Positions 1-11,100 of a stretch of DNA of 22,667 nt are shown here, one piece after another. The first letter of the stretch is position 1. Each line of letters begins with the position of its first letter. The notes beneath the pieces are model-generated. The model was given only the letters and a program-made list of their open reading frames with translations, was not told where the DNA came from and ran no database searches. Origin of the DNA: Intoshia linei (lineage: Eukaryota; Orthonectida; Rhopaluridae); NCBI GenBank assembly GCA_001642005.1, contig LWCA01000589.1, positions 1 to 22,667 of the forward strand, in the 5' to 3' direction. The position numbers and the translations under genes are program-made.

Positions 1-461
1 TGCATTGAATATGGATTCTATCAAGGTTGTAATTATTGAACACTTACAGAACTTACAAACCAACTTCACAAAATAGCTATAACGATCCTTCTTCCGTTTT
101 CTACCACTTATCTATGTGAATCAATCTTTTCAAAGATGACCGCAATAAAGACAAAATATCGCTCCAGTCTTAAGGATATAGAAATGGTTCTAAGACAAAC
201 AATCACAAACATTAAACATTAATTTAATCTATTATGTAAAAAGCAACAATTACGTACATATCATTAAAATTTATATAATTATTTTTATTTTATTGATAAG
301 CGTTATTTTCATGTCTTTATTTCCAATCATTGTGTGTACATTTTAAGGCTACCTACTTATTGATTTTTTTAATAACATGTATATTATTTTGATGAACAGG
401 GGTCGCGAATAATTTTATTAGATGAAAAGGGGTCGTGAGTTAAAAAGTGTGAGAAGCCCTG
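1..461 (+). mobile_element. 3' end of a hAT-superfamily DNA transposon (left part outside window)
   Basis: The segment carries the C-terminal end of a hAT transposase (to 222), then an untranslated tail with two GGGGTCG motifs (400 and 429) and the terminal sequence GTGAGAAGCCCTG ending at 461. Its reverse complement, CAGGGCTTCTCAC, is a typical hAT terminal inverted repeat start. The next 8 bp, ATCTAAAG, would be the right target duplication. The left end lies outside the window, so the duplication cannot be confirmed. Confidence 0.75.
2..222 (+). pseudogene. hAT transposase C-terminal fragment, frame-broken
   Basis: Two reading frames carry pieces of one ZBED/SCAND3-like hAT transposase. 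Frame 2 (from position 2) reads a segment with VVIIEHLQNLQTNF and stops soon after. Frame 1 then reads LLPFSTTYLCESIFSKMTAI and KTKYRSSLKDIEMVLRQ to a TAA at 220-222. The second piece is the hallmark hAT dimerisation region, with its LPFSTTYLCES and KTKYRSSL motifs. In the family these two blocks are separated by several dozen residues that are missing here, so the copy has an internal deletion as well as a frame change. It cannot encode an active enzyme. Confidence 0.8.
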
Positions 462-583
462 ATCTAAAGGGTTCACTATCAACAAGTCTGACTGTAGTAA
501 TATAGATTTTTTGAAGATAAATGCGAACTTTAATATTAGTTTTGTTACGTTGTACTAATTTTTAGAAATTTATATATTTTTTT

Positions 584-1207
584 CAGTGGCGTAGCGTCAT
601 AGTGTGCAAGATGTGTTGAAAATTTATCCAACACAATTTCATAGTATCTAATGATAATATGGAAATATTTTCTATAGAGATTTAAATTTTAAAATTATAC
701 TCAAGGTGTGTTGAAAATAAAACGCACAACTTGCACTTAGATATAGGTTAAGACTTTAATTTAAATACAGTATTCTATTTCTAATTAGTCAAAAATTTTA
801 TTTACAAGAATGAAACAAATTAAATTCATTTCAAATACAAGTGATCTTTCAAGCATACTTTATAGAAATAGTTTTCAAATTTTCGGTATTCGCGACCCAT
901 GATGAAACATTTTCGCGACCCAAACATTTTCTATATATTCCAAACATAATATCAAGTGACATAAATAAAATTATTAAAAAAGTATTAATACTTTTCTAAT
1001 ATACTATTCTTAATAAAATTCGCGCGATCCCGGATAAAAACACTGTACAATGTACATTATAAATGAAATTTACTATCAAATGAACATCATCTAATGATGA
1101 TATTTTATAGACATTTCTTTATATTTGGATATTTATTATATTTAAAAGTATTGTTATCAAGGAACAATTCCAGCACACCTTGTAAAAAAAGTTACGCTAC
1201 GCCTCTG
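584..1207. mobile_element. non-autonomous hAT-like element with CAGTGGCGTAGCGT termini
   Basis: The left end CAGTGGCGTAGCGTCAT (584) and the reverse complement of the right end, CAGAGGCGTAGCGTAAC (1207 inward), form a terminal inverted repeat. Both ends are followed inward by a related GTGTGTTGAA/GTGTGCTGGAA stretch, repeated again near 706. This terminus is typical of hAT elements. There is no transposase ORF inside. A target duplication is not clear: the flanks are poly-T and ATTTTAA. A decayed MITE of another family sits inside (866-1045). Confidence 0.7.
866..1045. mobile_element. decayed copy of the 182-bp hAT MITE, nested
   Basis: The sequence follows the MITE at 1325-1506 almost end to end: TTTTCAA near the start, TTCGCGACCC, then ATTTTCTATATA and TCCAAACAT, and CGCGATCCCGG with AAAACACTG at the end. 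It differs by an internal duplication around TTCGCGACCCA and by many substitutions. It lies inside the larger element at 584-1207, so it inserted later than that element or was captured by it. No target duplication was found. Confidence 0.6.
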
Positions 1208-1316
1208 CATTTTAATGGTTTTTTTTAAAAAAAATTAAATTCCGTTAACTGGGATATTACTATGGGGAAAATTCCATATTAACAGAATCACGGAGTTTTC
1301 AATTTCGTTAATAAGG
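1208..1316. repeat. dispersed repeat R, copy a
   Basis: The segment runs CATTTTAATGG, a T/A tract, AAATTCCGTTAACTGGG, ATTACTATGG, ATTCCATATTAAC and ends CGTTAATAAGG. A second copy in the same order lies at 9772-9882, and a partial one at about 9115-9235. The CCGTTAA core and its inverted form suggest decayed inverted repeats, but no ends can be defined. No coding capacity was seen. Confidence 0.55.
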
Positions 1317-1324
1317 ACTTAGAC

Positions 1325-1506
1325 AAGTGGTTTTCAACCTTTTTGTGTTCGCGACCCAAAAATTTTCTATATACTCCAAACATCTTATCAATTCACATAA
1401 ATGAAAATATTAAAAAAGCATATTCAGTTTTATTCGTATTTTATACTGTGTTCAAATTCTCATGACCCCCCTCTAACGGTCGCGACAGCCCGGTTGAAAA
1501 CCACTG
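1325..1506. mobile_element. 182-bp hAT MITE with perfect 8-bp target duplication
   Basis: The ends are AAGTGGTTTTCAACC (left) and CAGTGGTTTTCAACC (right, reverse complement), the classic hAT CAGTGGTTCTCAACC type, with subterminal TCGCGACCC blocks. It is flanked by an identical 8-bp target duplication, ACTTAGAC, at 1317-1324 and 1507-1514. There is no coding capacity. An inverted, closely similar copy lies at 9253-9467. Confidence 0.9.
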
Positions 1507-1909
1507 ACTTAGACTGTACTAAAATTTTATAAAACATAAATTCTGGGTTAGTTTTTAAAATCATAAGCATTATCATTAACAACAATTTCAAAACAGTTTT
1601 CAATATTTTTACGAACAAACCCCAGATTTCCCATTTTAAAAAATTAAAATCCAATAGTATTCTTAGAATTTAAAAAACATAAAATGTATTAATTATATAT
1701 ATTAATATATAATTTCTTCCGCTAACCGGCATTTGGGAAATGTTGGTTTATGGTTGTCCACAGCGAAAAAAAGGTTGAAAACACTAATTTAGAGGAAAAA
1801 ATTGACCCAGACGCTGTATAAAGCAGATACGAAGTTTAAAATAACTTTAATTTTTATTAATTATGATATTACTAAGATATTATAAGATAATCTATAATTC
1901 AATAAGTAC
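1507..1909. other. AT-rich intergenic stretch with one hAT-like end
   Basis: No gene was recognised. Around 1768-1782 the sequence AAAGGTTGAAAACACT resembles the right end of the hAT MITE family, and CGCTAACCGGCA (1722) resembles the R repeats, so decayed transposon pieces are likely. The short open frames here are AT-rich noise. Confidence 0.4.
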
Positions 1910-2703
1910 TTATGTTGTTCCGTATTTCTTTAATCTTTCTGAAAACACCTTCTCGATAATTTCGTAGGCATTTAACGCACTTGCACTGACATTGTATTTT
2001 TGGCAACCAGTGCAATATTGCCCTTCATTTATTTTTCTAAATTCAACTAGATTTTCTGTCGAAATCTGCATTTATTTTGATAATCTAGATTTTCAAAAGC
2101 TTTTTTGTCAACTTTCCGTTCAAGTTCAACGTTATTAATACGTGCTTTAAGAATTGCAATTAGATTTTCATTATTTAATAGATCAAATTTGGAATCCTTA
2201 GATAATTCATTCAAAATCAAGGTGCCACAAAATTTTATACATTTACTGATCAAATTAGAAAAATTGTAAGTTTGCCCAGTAATCAACCACTTTAGGGCAG
2301 GATCAACAGTTAATAAATATTTTTCACATTGAATTTTAAGATATTTGATTTGATATTCATCAATTAGCGTCAATAAAATTGATATATTTGAACCGTCGAT
2401 AGGTTCGATTGAAGGATAAATTGCATTTAGTAAAAGAATCATGTCTTCATATTTTTTATCTGTTGAAACTACTTTACTAGCACTTCCCTCGAGAAAATCT
2501 TCACAAAACATTTTTCTAAACACTTTACTCCATACAGACAAAATTTCCTTGTGACAATATATTAATTTACCATCTACAACGAATGTAATTGTACTGCCTT
2601 CACTGGTTAAGAAATCATGTTTCGCCGGTTATGTTTGATTCCAATTTTCCCTGTCTTTTGACATTAGCATCCCACCCGAATTTATTGTTGGTTTGTCATT
2701 CAT
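1910..2703 (-). pseudogene. BTB/POZ-domain protein gene, probably inactivated
   Basis: Read on the minus strand from ATG at 2703. After about 35 codons a BTB (POZ) fold begins: STITFVVDGKLIYCHKEIL, then WSKVFRKMFCEDF, KYEDMILLLNAIYPSIEPI and LIDEYQIKYLKIQCEKYLL. This matches the BTB fold as found in invertebrate MATH/BTB-type substrate adaptors of cullin-3 ligases. The region after it is helical, BACK-like at best. Two lesions are visible: a TAA at 2629-2631 (codon 25, in frame), and a loss of frame near 2047-2094, after which the protein appears to continue in another frame (with YCTGCQKYN) to TAA at 1910-1912. The BTB core itself is intact. An alternative is a living gene whose first stop is removed by a weak 60-nt intron. 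The function beyond protein-protein interaction is unknown. Confidence 0.65.
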
Positions 2704-3792
2704 TTAATTCTATTTTGTTAAATATTATACTAATATAATTAAATATTGTAATAACAAATTAATTGAAATCGACTATTATGTCGTTATTATGTGCAGTTTC
2801 ACAAATCCCTACTATTATAAAATTAAACATGTGCGTTATTAAATATTTCATTCGAATCTGAAACAACTAGTCGTATAATACGACTCGTATTCAGTTCGTA
2901 TGGAACAATTATTTAAATTTTAAAGCCAGCAATACGCGCCACAGATTATAAATTTGAAATGACTTATTTTATTACAACATTTAATTTAAAATTGAAGAGT
3001 CCATTTATATATTTTAACTGGTAAATTAATTTATTTGTCATGCATAACGGAGGAGTAATTCGGCACAATTAACTTTCTTTCATCAAGATAAGTCAATTGT
3101 TATTGCCAAGATTAATTTAAATAGACTGTATAAAACACGACATGGATCATCCACGCAATATCAATGTTGATAACCAATATTCGTTGCAGACAACCATAAA
3201 ATAATGAATTAATAACGAAATAAAATTTTTCATATATTGTAAGGATATTACCCCTACTAGGGATTCCCTACTTATACAGTTAAGTTTATAGTTTATCTTT
3301 TATATGTGTGTGTTACCGTTTATTTAAAACATTAACAGTGGTAGAATTAAAAAACCCAATTCCTAATAAAGTTTTTCGCGATTGATGTTTATATCTAAGT
3401 TTTATTTCCGAAATTGGGCCTTTCAAGGTCGAAACTCAATTAGCCTAAAATTTTAATTGCAACAATTGAAAAGAATGTGTATGTTTATTATAATTCGTGG
3501 AAAATTAAATTTCAATTGAATTTATTGTATATTTTGCATTTTAATTTAAAATTTAAATAGGCCTTTTTAAATTTATTATTTTTATAATATATTTATTATA
3601 TTTAAATTTAAATTGCCTTAAAGGGGCAATTTATTTATAATTTAATTAAAACAAAATTGATAATTAAAATGTATAAAATATATAAATTGTTTTAGCAATA
3701 TTGTTATAAACAAAAAATTAAACGTTTTTGAAGTAAAATAACGCAAATTTAATAATATTTTATTAAGAGTTACATTTATGTATTAACAATTT
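2704..3792. other. AT-rich intergenic region between divergent BTB and CIB genes
   Basis: No coding sequence was recognised. It would hold the promoters of both flanking genes, but no core motif can be assigned with confidence. A hairpin-forming palindrome lies at 2853-2898. Around 3305-3350 the stretch TGTGTGTTACCGTTTATTTAAA resembles the end of the foldback element at 14415-15622, so a small decayed fragment may be present. Confidence 0.45.
2853..2898. repeat. imperfect palindrome / hairpin
   Basis: The core AGTCGTAT-A-ATACGACT has perfect 8-bp arms. It is enclosed by a second, imperfect arm pair (CGAATCTGAA left, TTCAGTTCG right). It sits about 150 bp upstream of the BTB ATG. It could be a cruciform, a dimer-protein binding site, or chance in AT-rich DNA. 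Confidence 0.4.
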
Positions 3793-4733
3793 ATGGGAAG
3801 TTGTAGTTCGCATTTATCTAGTAATAAAATGAATGAATATCAGGTTAGCAATTAAAAAAATTTAAATTTTTATTCATTTAGCAGTCTCTTTGTTTATCTT
3901 ATTATGAAATTAATAGGTAATAATATATTTCATTAATTTTAGTATAAGCTTCTATATTAGCTTGTATGTCATATACAATGTACTTCGTACAAACAGTAGC
4001 TAGTTCTTCAGATTGCAGATGATTCCAGATATATTAATTTATGAGTTTTTAGAGCTGCAAAAATATACATTCAAATATATAAAACTATACATAACTTAAA
4101 AAAGGATACAAAACTTGACCTTATGAAACTTTCCATAAATTTTGATGACTTTGCTCTCGAATGTTCTCAAATCTATGTAAATTTAAAAAAATGAAATATA
4201 TAAACATATAATAATAAAAAAATAAAAATGGAAATTCACATGCAGGAATTTAGATGAATCCTTTCAAAGAACAAATATGTTGCATGTACAAATCTCGCAA
4301 AAACGGCATATTTACTTTTGAAGATTTTTTGGATTTAATATCCGTTTTTTCGGAAAATGCGTCATTTGAAACCAAAAGCTATTATGCGTTTAATTTATTT
4401 GGTAAAATTAATACTACGTACTAATAAAATTAGATTATGAAGGAAATAATAAAATAAGTTATAATAACACATCACTGCTACTAAAAACATGCATGGATAT
4501 AGGAAAGGTAAAAAAATATAATTTTTCACATCTATTAGAACAGGTAATATTGTAATTATAACAACTCACATTTAATTTGAGGTGTTTGAAAAAGAAGATA
4601 TCGAAAATAATGGCTTCATATACTATATATCATTTAATAAAATTTTAAAATGTGTTCCCGATTTTACCCGGTAATAAAACACAAACCTGTAATAGTTTAT
4701 ATAATTTTTAGAGCATTTTCCTTCAAAATATAA
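3793..4733 (+). CDS. calcium and integrin-binding (CIB) family EF-hand protein
   Basis: Seven exons are joined in one frame: 3793-3843, 3882-3916, 4053-4176, 4254-4401, 4434-4543, 4582-4670 and 4712-4733. They give 192 aa, against 187-191 in vertebrate CIB1/CIB2. CIB proteins are membrane-tethered EF-hand adaptors that bind integrin tails and other partners; CIB2 serves mechanosensory channels. Seen here: an N-terminal MGSCSSHLSS with Gly2 (myristoylation-type start, as in CIB1 MGGSGSRLS); MNPFKEQI and FEDFLDLISVFSENA with KSYYAFNLFDY (EF2-EF3 block); DIENNG (EF4 loop); and VPDFTRAFSFKI at the C-terminus, matching the family ending PDF-SFKI. Both Ca-binding loops lack the usual acidic residue at position 12, so calcium binding is doubtful. 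Introns are 32-136 nt. I cannot tell CIB1 from CIB2/3. Confidence 0.85.
3943..4040. repeat. short dispersed element in CIB intron 2
   Basis: A stretch of roughly 75 bp containing TAGCTTG, TGTACTTCGTACAAACAG, CTAGTTCTTC and ATATAT has a diverged counterpart at 17485-17535 in ELKS intron 9 (TTTGTACTTTGTACAAAC, CTAGCTCTGCC, ATATATC). Both keep a small hairpin, TGTAC-TTC/TTT-GTACA. It lies inside the 136-nt intron at 3917-4052, the longest in this gene, and probably explains that length. Its origin is unknown. Confidence 0.5.
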
Positions 4734-5180
4734 CTTAAAAAATCAATAAATATAAATGTATTATAAAACGACTTGGCCTTTAACCAAAATAATACCATTT
4801 AATGAATGATAAACTCGTTACATAATAACATTTCTATTGAAATAAAACTGTACTGAATAAATATATCAAGCATGATTATATATCAATGCGTTATGTAGTT
4901 AATTCATAAACATTTGGCTTGTTCGCATGATTGATTATGTAATTTGATTCAGTAAATATCGATAGTTGAATTAAATTATGTAATGTTGTAAATGTTTATA
5001 GAAACAGTTTCACTTTAGAGTATACATTGTAAAATGTAAATATCTAAAAAAAATTTCAAAAAATTATAATTCATTTACACACGCATTGATTCATTCAGTG
5101 ATTGAACCAATTTTGGATTAATATCAAATAAAAGACCAAGTTTACATATTTATGCCATTATTTAAATTTTAAATAAAATA
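4734..5180. other. intergenic region CIB to AP-1 gamma
   Basis: These 447 bp are AT-rich with no further exon, RNA gene or recognisable transposon. They must contain the CIB 3' UTR and the AP-1 gamma promoter and 5' UTR. No core promoter motif stands out. Confidence 0.5.
4745..4750 (+). promoter_or_regulatory. candidate polyadenylation signal AATAAA (CIB)
   Basis: AATAAA occurs 12 nt after the CIB stop codon and fits a very short 3' UTR. The hexamer is frequent by chance in DNA this AT-rich. Confidence 0.4.
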
Positions 5181-8100
5181 ATGAGCTCAGGACCAATATC
5201 TAAGCTTAAAAAAAAGTTTCAGTCTGTCACTAAATTAAGTGATACTATTCGAGAAATTAGACTTTGTAAAACTGCTGCAGATGAAAGAGAATATGTACAA
5301 AAAGAATGTGCCATTATTAGAGACTATTTCAGAGAAGAAAATTGTGTTTATAGACGTCGTAATGTTGGGAAATTGTTATATTTCTATATGCTTGGTTATC
5401 CCGCACATTTCGGACAAGTATGTGGTTTTTTTATTTACGGACTTTATTATTAGATGGAATGTTTGAAATTAATCATATCTAATAATTTTGGAGACAAAAA
5501 AATTGGATATCTTGGGATTATGTTACTACTTAATGATAAACAAGTGGTTCAACTTTTAATAACGAATTCTATCAAAAGGTAGTTTGCAAAAGTTATTATT
5601 TTTAAAATATTTTAAATATTCCAATTTTTTGATGTTTTATTCACTATTCAAATGTTTCGATTTAACTATTTTTTTTTATTTTATATTTTTTAGTGATTTA
5701 ACAAATACTGATTCTCCATATGTAGTTGGAATAGCCATTACTGCTTTGGCAAACATTTGTTCTGCAGATGTTACCAGAAATATTGCTTCTACTGTCCTGG
5801 ATTTGATAGAGGGAGGCGATACGTATATAAAAAAGAAGGTTTTTTATAATGTGACCATATAGCAGTGATCAGTATTAGAGTGTTTTAGTTTTAGTTTTAA
5901 TTTTTTTTATTGTAGAAACTTTGGACATGTATAATGTGAAGTTGATTTCGTTTTAATCAAATATAATAGTTTATTTAATCAAATCAAATAAAAATAGTTT
6001 TTTCTGAGTTTTTTTCAATTTTTTTTTAAATTTTATTAAAAAATAATAAATTATTTGTGATAAATGTTTAGAAACACTAACCCTTTATCTGAGATTTTGT
6101 ATATTCTTAGTTAATTTAATTCTTTAATAAAATTAGTTTGAAAAACACTTTTTTTCCTAGATTTTTTGAAATTTTTTCTGAAAAATGTATTTTCGTTAAA
6201 AATTTTTAAAAAACTGATAAATTTATCAAAAACCCATCTTTTGTATCAATCTTTAAAAATTGGGTGATAAAATTTTGGTCCCAAAATTACCTTCATTTTT
6301 TCGTCTTATGAAGATTAAATTTAAATTAATAAATGTCATGAATGTTATTAAATTTAGTTTATAGGCAATTTTATGTGCCGTACGAATGGTCAGAGTTCTT
6401 CCAGACATTGTGGATGTTTTTAGTCCTTGTATATTCAAACTGATTAATGACAACAATAATGGTATGCATTACATTAAAAAATTACTATCAATTATAATAT
6501 AATAATTATAGGTGTACAAATGGCCACAGCTTCTTTGATAATTGAAATTTTACGAATCTCAAAAAAATATGCTGATATGTATGAACCGGTAAAATTAACA
6601 AATTTCAAAGATAATAATTTTTTATTACTTTAATGAATGCCCCATAATTGTAAATATATATCCTTGAATCAATTGTTATTATAACATGAACTTTGTACAA
6701 TATATAGTAGGTTATTACTATACAAGTTAGGAATATTCATTTTTAGGGCAAAACTATGTTTACTTATTACATTTTATAGTGTATTCCAGTTTTACTAAGA
6801 AATTTGCGTACTCTTGTGCAAACCGGATCATGTACAAGCGATTATACAATTGACAGTGTAAACGATCCATTTTTACAGGTTCACTTAATTTGTTGATATT
6901 TACATACATTTTAGATAAAAATAATTGAAGCCTTACGATGGTTTATTATATCTGGTATAAATCAAACCCAAAACATGTCGGATGTATTAACTGATGTATG
7001 TTTTTCAACAATACTTTTCGTGGTGGTGCATATCTCCCTTGAAGAAAAATTCTAACTTTTTATAAAAATTAATAATTTTTTTATTAAGCTAATTTTAAGG
7101 CATCTTATCCGTATGCATGATAAAATTACAGAAATATGAACGTTTAATGAATTTATGAATATTATGAATGTCATTATGAAAAAATAAAGTAACCCCAGTC
7201 CAAAATTTAAAATACACACATTTGACTAAAAATATATATTCTATACTGTAGGTAATTACTCATAATGATTTGACGTCAAAAAATTCTGGTACTGCAGTGC
7301 TCTATGAAGCAATCACCGCAATAATGGAAATGAATACATCGTCTAATCTAAGGGTATAATATTGTAAATGTACTGTAACTTTGCAGACGTTGGCTATCAA
7401 TGTGATGGGTCAATTTTTAGTAAACTCTGATCCAAACATAAAATGCATTGCTCTAAACTTGTTACTAAAAGTGGTCAAAATAGATTTCAGAAGTGTGCAA
7501 CGTCATCGAAGTACAATTTTGGATGCCTTGAGAGATAAAGAAATGATTGTGAAAAGATATGCAATTGAATTATCATTCGCTATAATTAATAGTAATACTG
7601 TAGAATATATAATTGAAGAACTAGTTGAATTCATGTCTAAAAATAGAGACAATGAAAGATTAAAGAGTGATTGTGCCAGTGGAATAATTTTAGTTTCCGA
7701 GCGCCACGCGATAGATAAACGTTGGTATTTTCGAACGGTCGCAAAAGTGCTTGCTCTGGCAGGTAATTCAATCAGAGATGAAGTTATTGCATCATTAATA
7801 CAACTCTTGAATGAAGTACCTCAATTGCAAACCTTTGCAACGCATTTATTGTTTATAGAATCAACATGTGAAACGAGTAATTTTAATGATTTTTCGGAAA
7901 TAAAAATAACTCCATTCAACCCACTGCTAAAAATATGTTGTTGGACATTGGGTGAATATGGAGATTTACTAATTGAAACCCAGCAAGAGTTGAAAACAAT
8001 ATTACCCGATGTTTACAAGACCAAGACAATTACAGAATTTCATATCTTAAAATTTATAGAGAATTGCTTATCGTCTAAATGTGATGATTCAACAAAAAAT

Positions 8101-11100
8101 TTTATCATTACAGCTGCATTTAAATTGACATCTAGACTAGGCTCTTCTTATTCGGATAAAATTAACAAGTTAATTTCGATTTACAAGATATCTAGAGTGG
8201 TTGAATTGCAACAACGATCATTGGAATATGATAAAATTGTTAAAGTTTACGGGTCAATTAAAAATGATTTATTGGAACGAATACCTCGGAACATTACAAA
8301 ATGTAATGAAAATAAAATCTTTGCCTCTGAAACTTTGCAAAATGATTTGATAACTGATATCGACGAAATTCATCCCAAAATATTGGTTTTAAATAAATAA
8401 TTTTTATTTGTTATACTATTTAGGAAAAAGAAGAAGGATTAGAAGCTAAAGACAATAAATGTATTCCAAATATACAAACTGATATATTGAGCATTTTTGA
8501 TAAATTACCCGATATAAAAAAATATGATTTGAGTAATGCGGCTATACCAGACGAAGCCCAACAAATTTATGAAAACCAGGATGGAATTATTTTCAAAATT
8601 TTAAATTCGATATTAAATGATAAAATTCATATTAAAATGTATATTCAAAATAATTCCAATTTTGATATCTCTTCTTTCAATTTAAAAATTGCAGTTCCAA
8701 AGGTAATTACTAATTACTCACTTATGTGTAATTAATGGTGTATCACTATAATCGTGAAAGTGTAACTGAGGTTAAATTTTTTTGTATACTGGACATAACT
8801 CTTTGCTGTGTTTTTTTCCTTTTTCAAAATAATTGGTAATTTGTGGTTTTAACCGTCAAGATTTTAAAAAGATTCCCAAAATTGGTGTTTTCTAAAATGT
8901 AAAAAAAATAATAATTTGTGGTTTTATACGTCAAGATGACAGTTTTTTCAATAAATGGTACATACAGACGGACACATGTTAGCAACATGACATTACATTT
9001 TATACAAATACAAATTTAAGAATTATTGCCAAAAACATTTTTTTTTGGTTTACTTTTAAAAACAATCAAATTATAGCTACATTCTAAAAAATGGTCATAA
9101 AAAATACTCGTTTTTCACAAAAAATTAACGGAAATTCCATTTTAGTGGAAAAATTCCATATTAACCGAATTTTAAATTATTTATTTTTTCTTAACAAATT
9201 TGTATCAACCAAAAATTCCGTTAATAATAATTTTATCTCTAAAGCTCTAGAACAGTGGTTTTCAACCTGGGTGGTGGCGAAATTTATCAGGGGGGTCGTG
9301 AGAATTTTAACACAGTATAAAATATAAATAAAACTGAATATACTTTTTTAATATTTTCATTTATGTGAATTGATAAGATGTTTGGAGTATATAGAAAATT
9401 TTAGGGTCGCGAAAATTTTTTAAATTTATAAGGGGGGTCGCGAAGACAAAAAGGTTGAAAACCACTATTCTAGAATCTATTTTAAGATAATCATAAATAT
9501 CAACTCATTTTGGTACTAATTACAAGTCAATTTATTACGTTTTTTATCAAATTTTTAATAGATATTAGATCCAAATTAGGTGGCGTTAATTAGAAATAAT
9601 TATTATCATTGCGAAAATATAATTTTTAACTTTATTTTATATCTGTAAATAATTTAAAATTGATAAAATTTTTTATGGACTCCAAAAAACTGATGTGGAC
9701 CCATTAGAATGTTTTGTGCATATTACTTGGTCATGTATTAGTCAAAAATTCATAATAACAAGAATTATGACCATTTAATGGTTTTTATTTAAAAAAATTA
9801 AATTCCTTTAATTAGGGTGTTACTATGGATAAAAATGCCATATTAACATTAAAATTAAAATATTGATAATAAGGAATTAAAGCAGTGTTTCCCAACCTTT
9901 TTTATGCTTTGTAAATTTATTTGAAATTTGTAGTCTATTTATTTTTTTGTCAGTAAGTCTAAAATTGCACTAAACCCGCATTCTGCTAAATAGATGATGA
10001 AAATAGCAACAAAGTAATCCTAGCAAAAGTAGTTAAAGTCGGATAATTTTGCAAATTTGTCATTTTACATATACTCATCAATTTAGTTAAAATTGAATTT
10101 AATAGCTCACGATCATTAAAGATATATTTGTTTTTATTTTTGAAATAAATCTCAATATGATTTTAACAAAGTTATACTGCATTTGATTCAAACTCATTTG
10201 ACATCTTTTGAAAATGAGAAACTACATAGTAATGATAAAAAATCAGAAGGAATCGATTTATGAGGTTGAAACCCATATTTCTGTATTTTAAATGTGAATA
10301 CAGTCAATTTCCATTTTTTTTGAAATTGTAGGATGAATATTTACATTTTGATTTTTAATTTTAATCTTAATCTTAATTTTAAATTTACATCGTTAATCCA
10401 AAAAATTGAAAAATATTGGTTGATAATATAGTAAGAGTTATTTTTCACCAGGAATGCGCAGATTTCTGGACTTAAAATTGTATATTTATATTAACTGGAA
10501 TAAGCTCTATCAGAATAATTTTTAATAATTAATTTTTTTTTTAATTTTTGGACCGTTAATTATTTCACATTTTTTGATTTAATAAAATATTTCGGAAAAA
10601 AAATATATTAATACTAAAATGCTTTTTTGACCGTGAAGGCGTCACTTCTTCAGATTGAAATTTTTTATGTGTTAACAGGATACAACTGTACCACCTGTAA
10701 ATTTTTTTGAATTATAGGGCTGTTTTAATTTAAAAAAAAGGGTAATTTGGGGTTTTGGCCCTGAAGATATATTTTTTTTAAATTTAAATTATGATAATGT
10801 TTATGATTTTAAAATCCGTATCAGAGTATATATTTTTTTAAATTTTCCAACTCGTTTGAAAAATCATTTTTCAAAAAAATGGTAATTGGGCTATTTGACC
10901 TATAAGATGTGAGTTTGGGAAGTTAAATTTATTTTGCTAACACCCCTGGAAAAAACTGTAATTGAAATGTTGACTTTATAAAATCCTAAGACTGGTAGTT
11001 ATTTAAATAAATGGTAACAAACACACACAAACAAACATTGCATAGCATATTATATAAGTAAGAATCTACAGTTTGTATCAAGTTCATATAAAGTATTATT

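Noticed and set aside
1460-1654. A 64-codon minus-strand open frame overlapping the 182-bp MITE
   Set aside because: It spans the MITE boundary and target duplication and reads low-complexity Leu/Ile/Lys sequence; it arises by chance.
3605-3635. Small inverted repeat AAATTGCC...GGCAATTT
   Set aside because: An 8-9 bp stem in very AT-rich DNA is expected by chance, and no context supports a function.
3961-3996. Reading CTTGTATGTCATATAC as CIB exon 3
   Set aside because: It aligns loosely with CIB helices but ends at a stop with no usable donor. The exon at 4053-4176 gives a full alignment up to MNPFKEQI and a proper GTAAAT donor.
5239-5466. Second plus-strand open frame overlapping AP-1 gamma exon 1
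   Set aside because: It is out of frame with the conserved gamma-adaptin reading and resembles nothing.
6253-6456. Minus-strand open frame opposite AP-1 gamma exon 4
   Set aside because: The plus strand here encodes [14 protein letters not shown], which matches gamma-adaptin; the minus-strand frame is its shadow.
9091-9327. A 78-codon plus-strand open frame in AP-1 gamma intron 10
   Set aside because: It runs across repeat R into the hAT MITE, with no conserved protein sequence.
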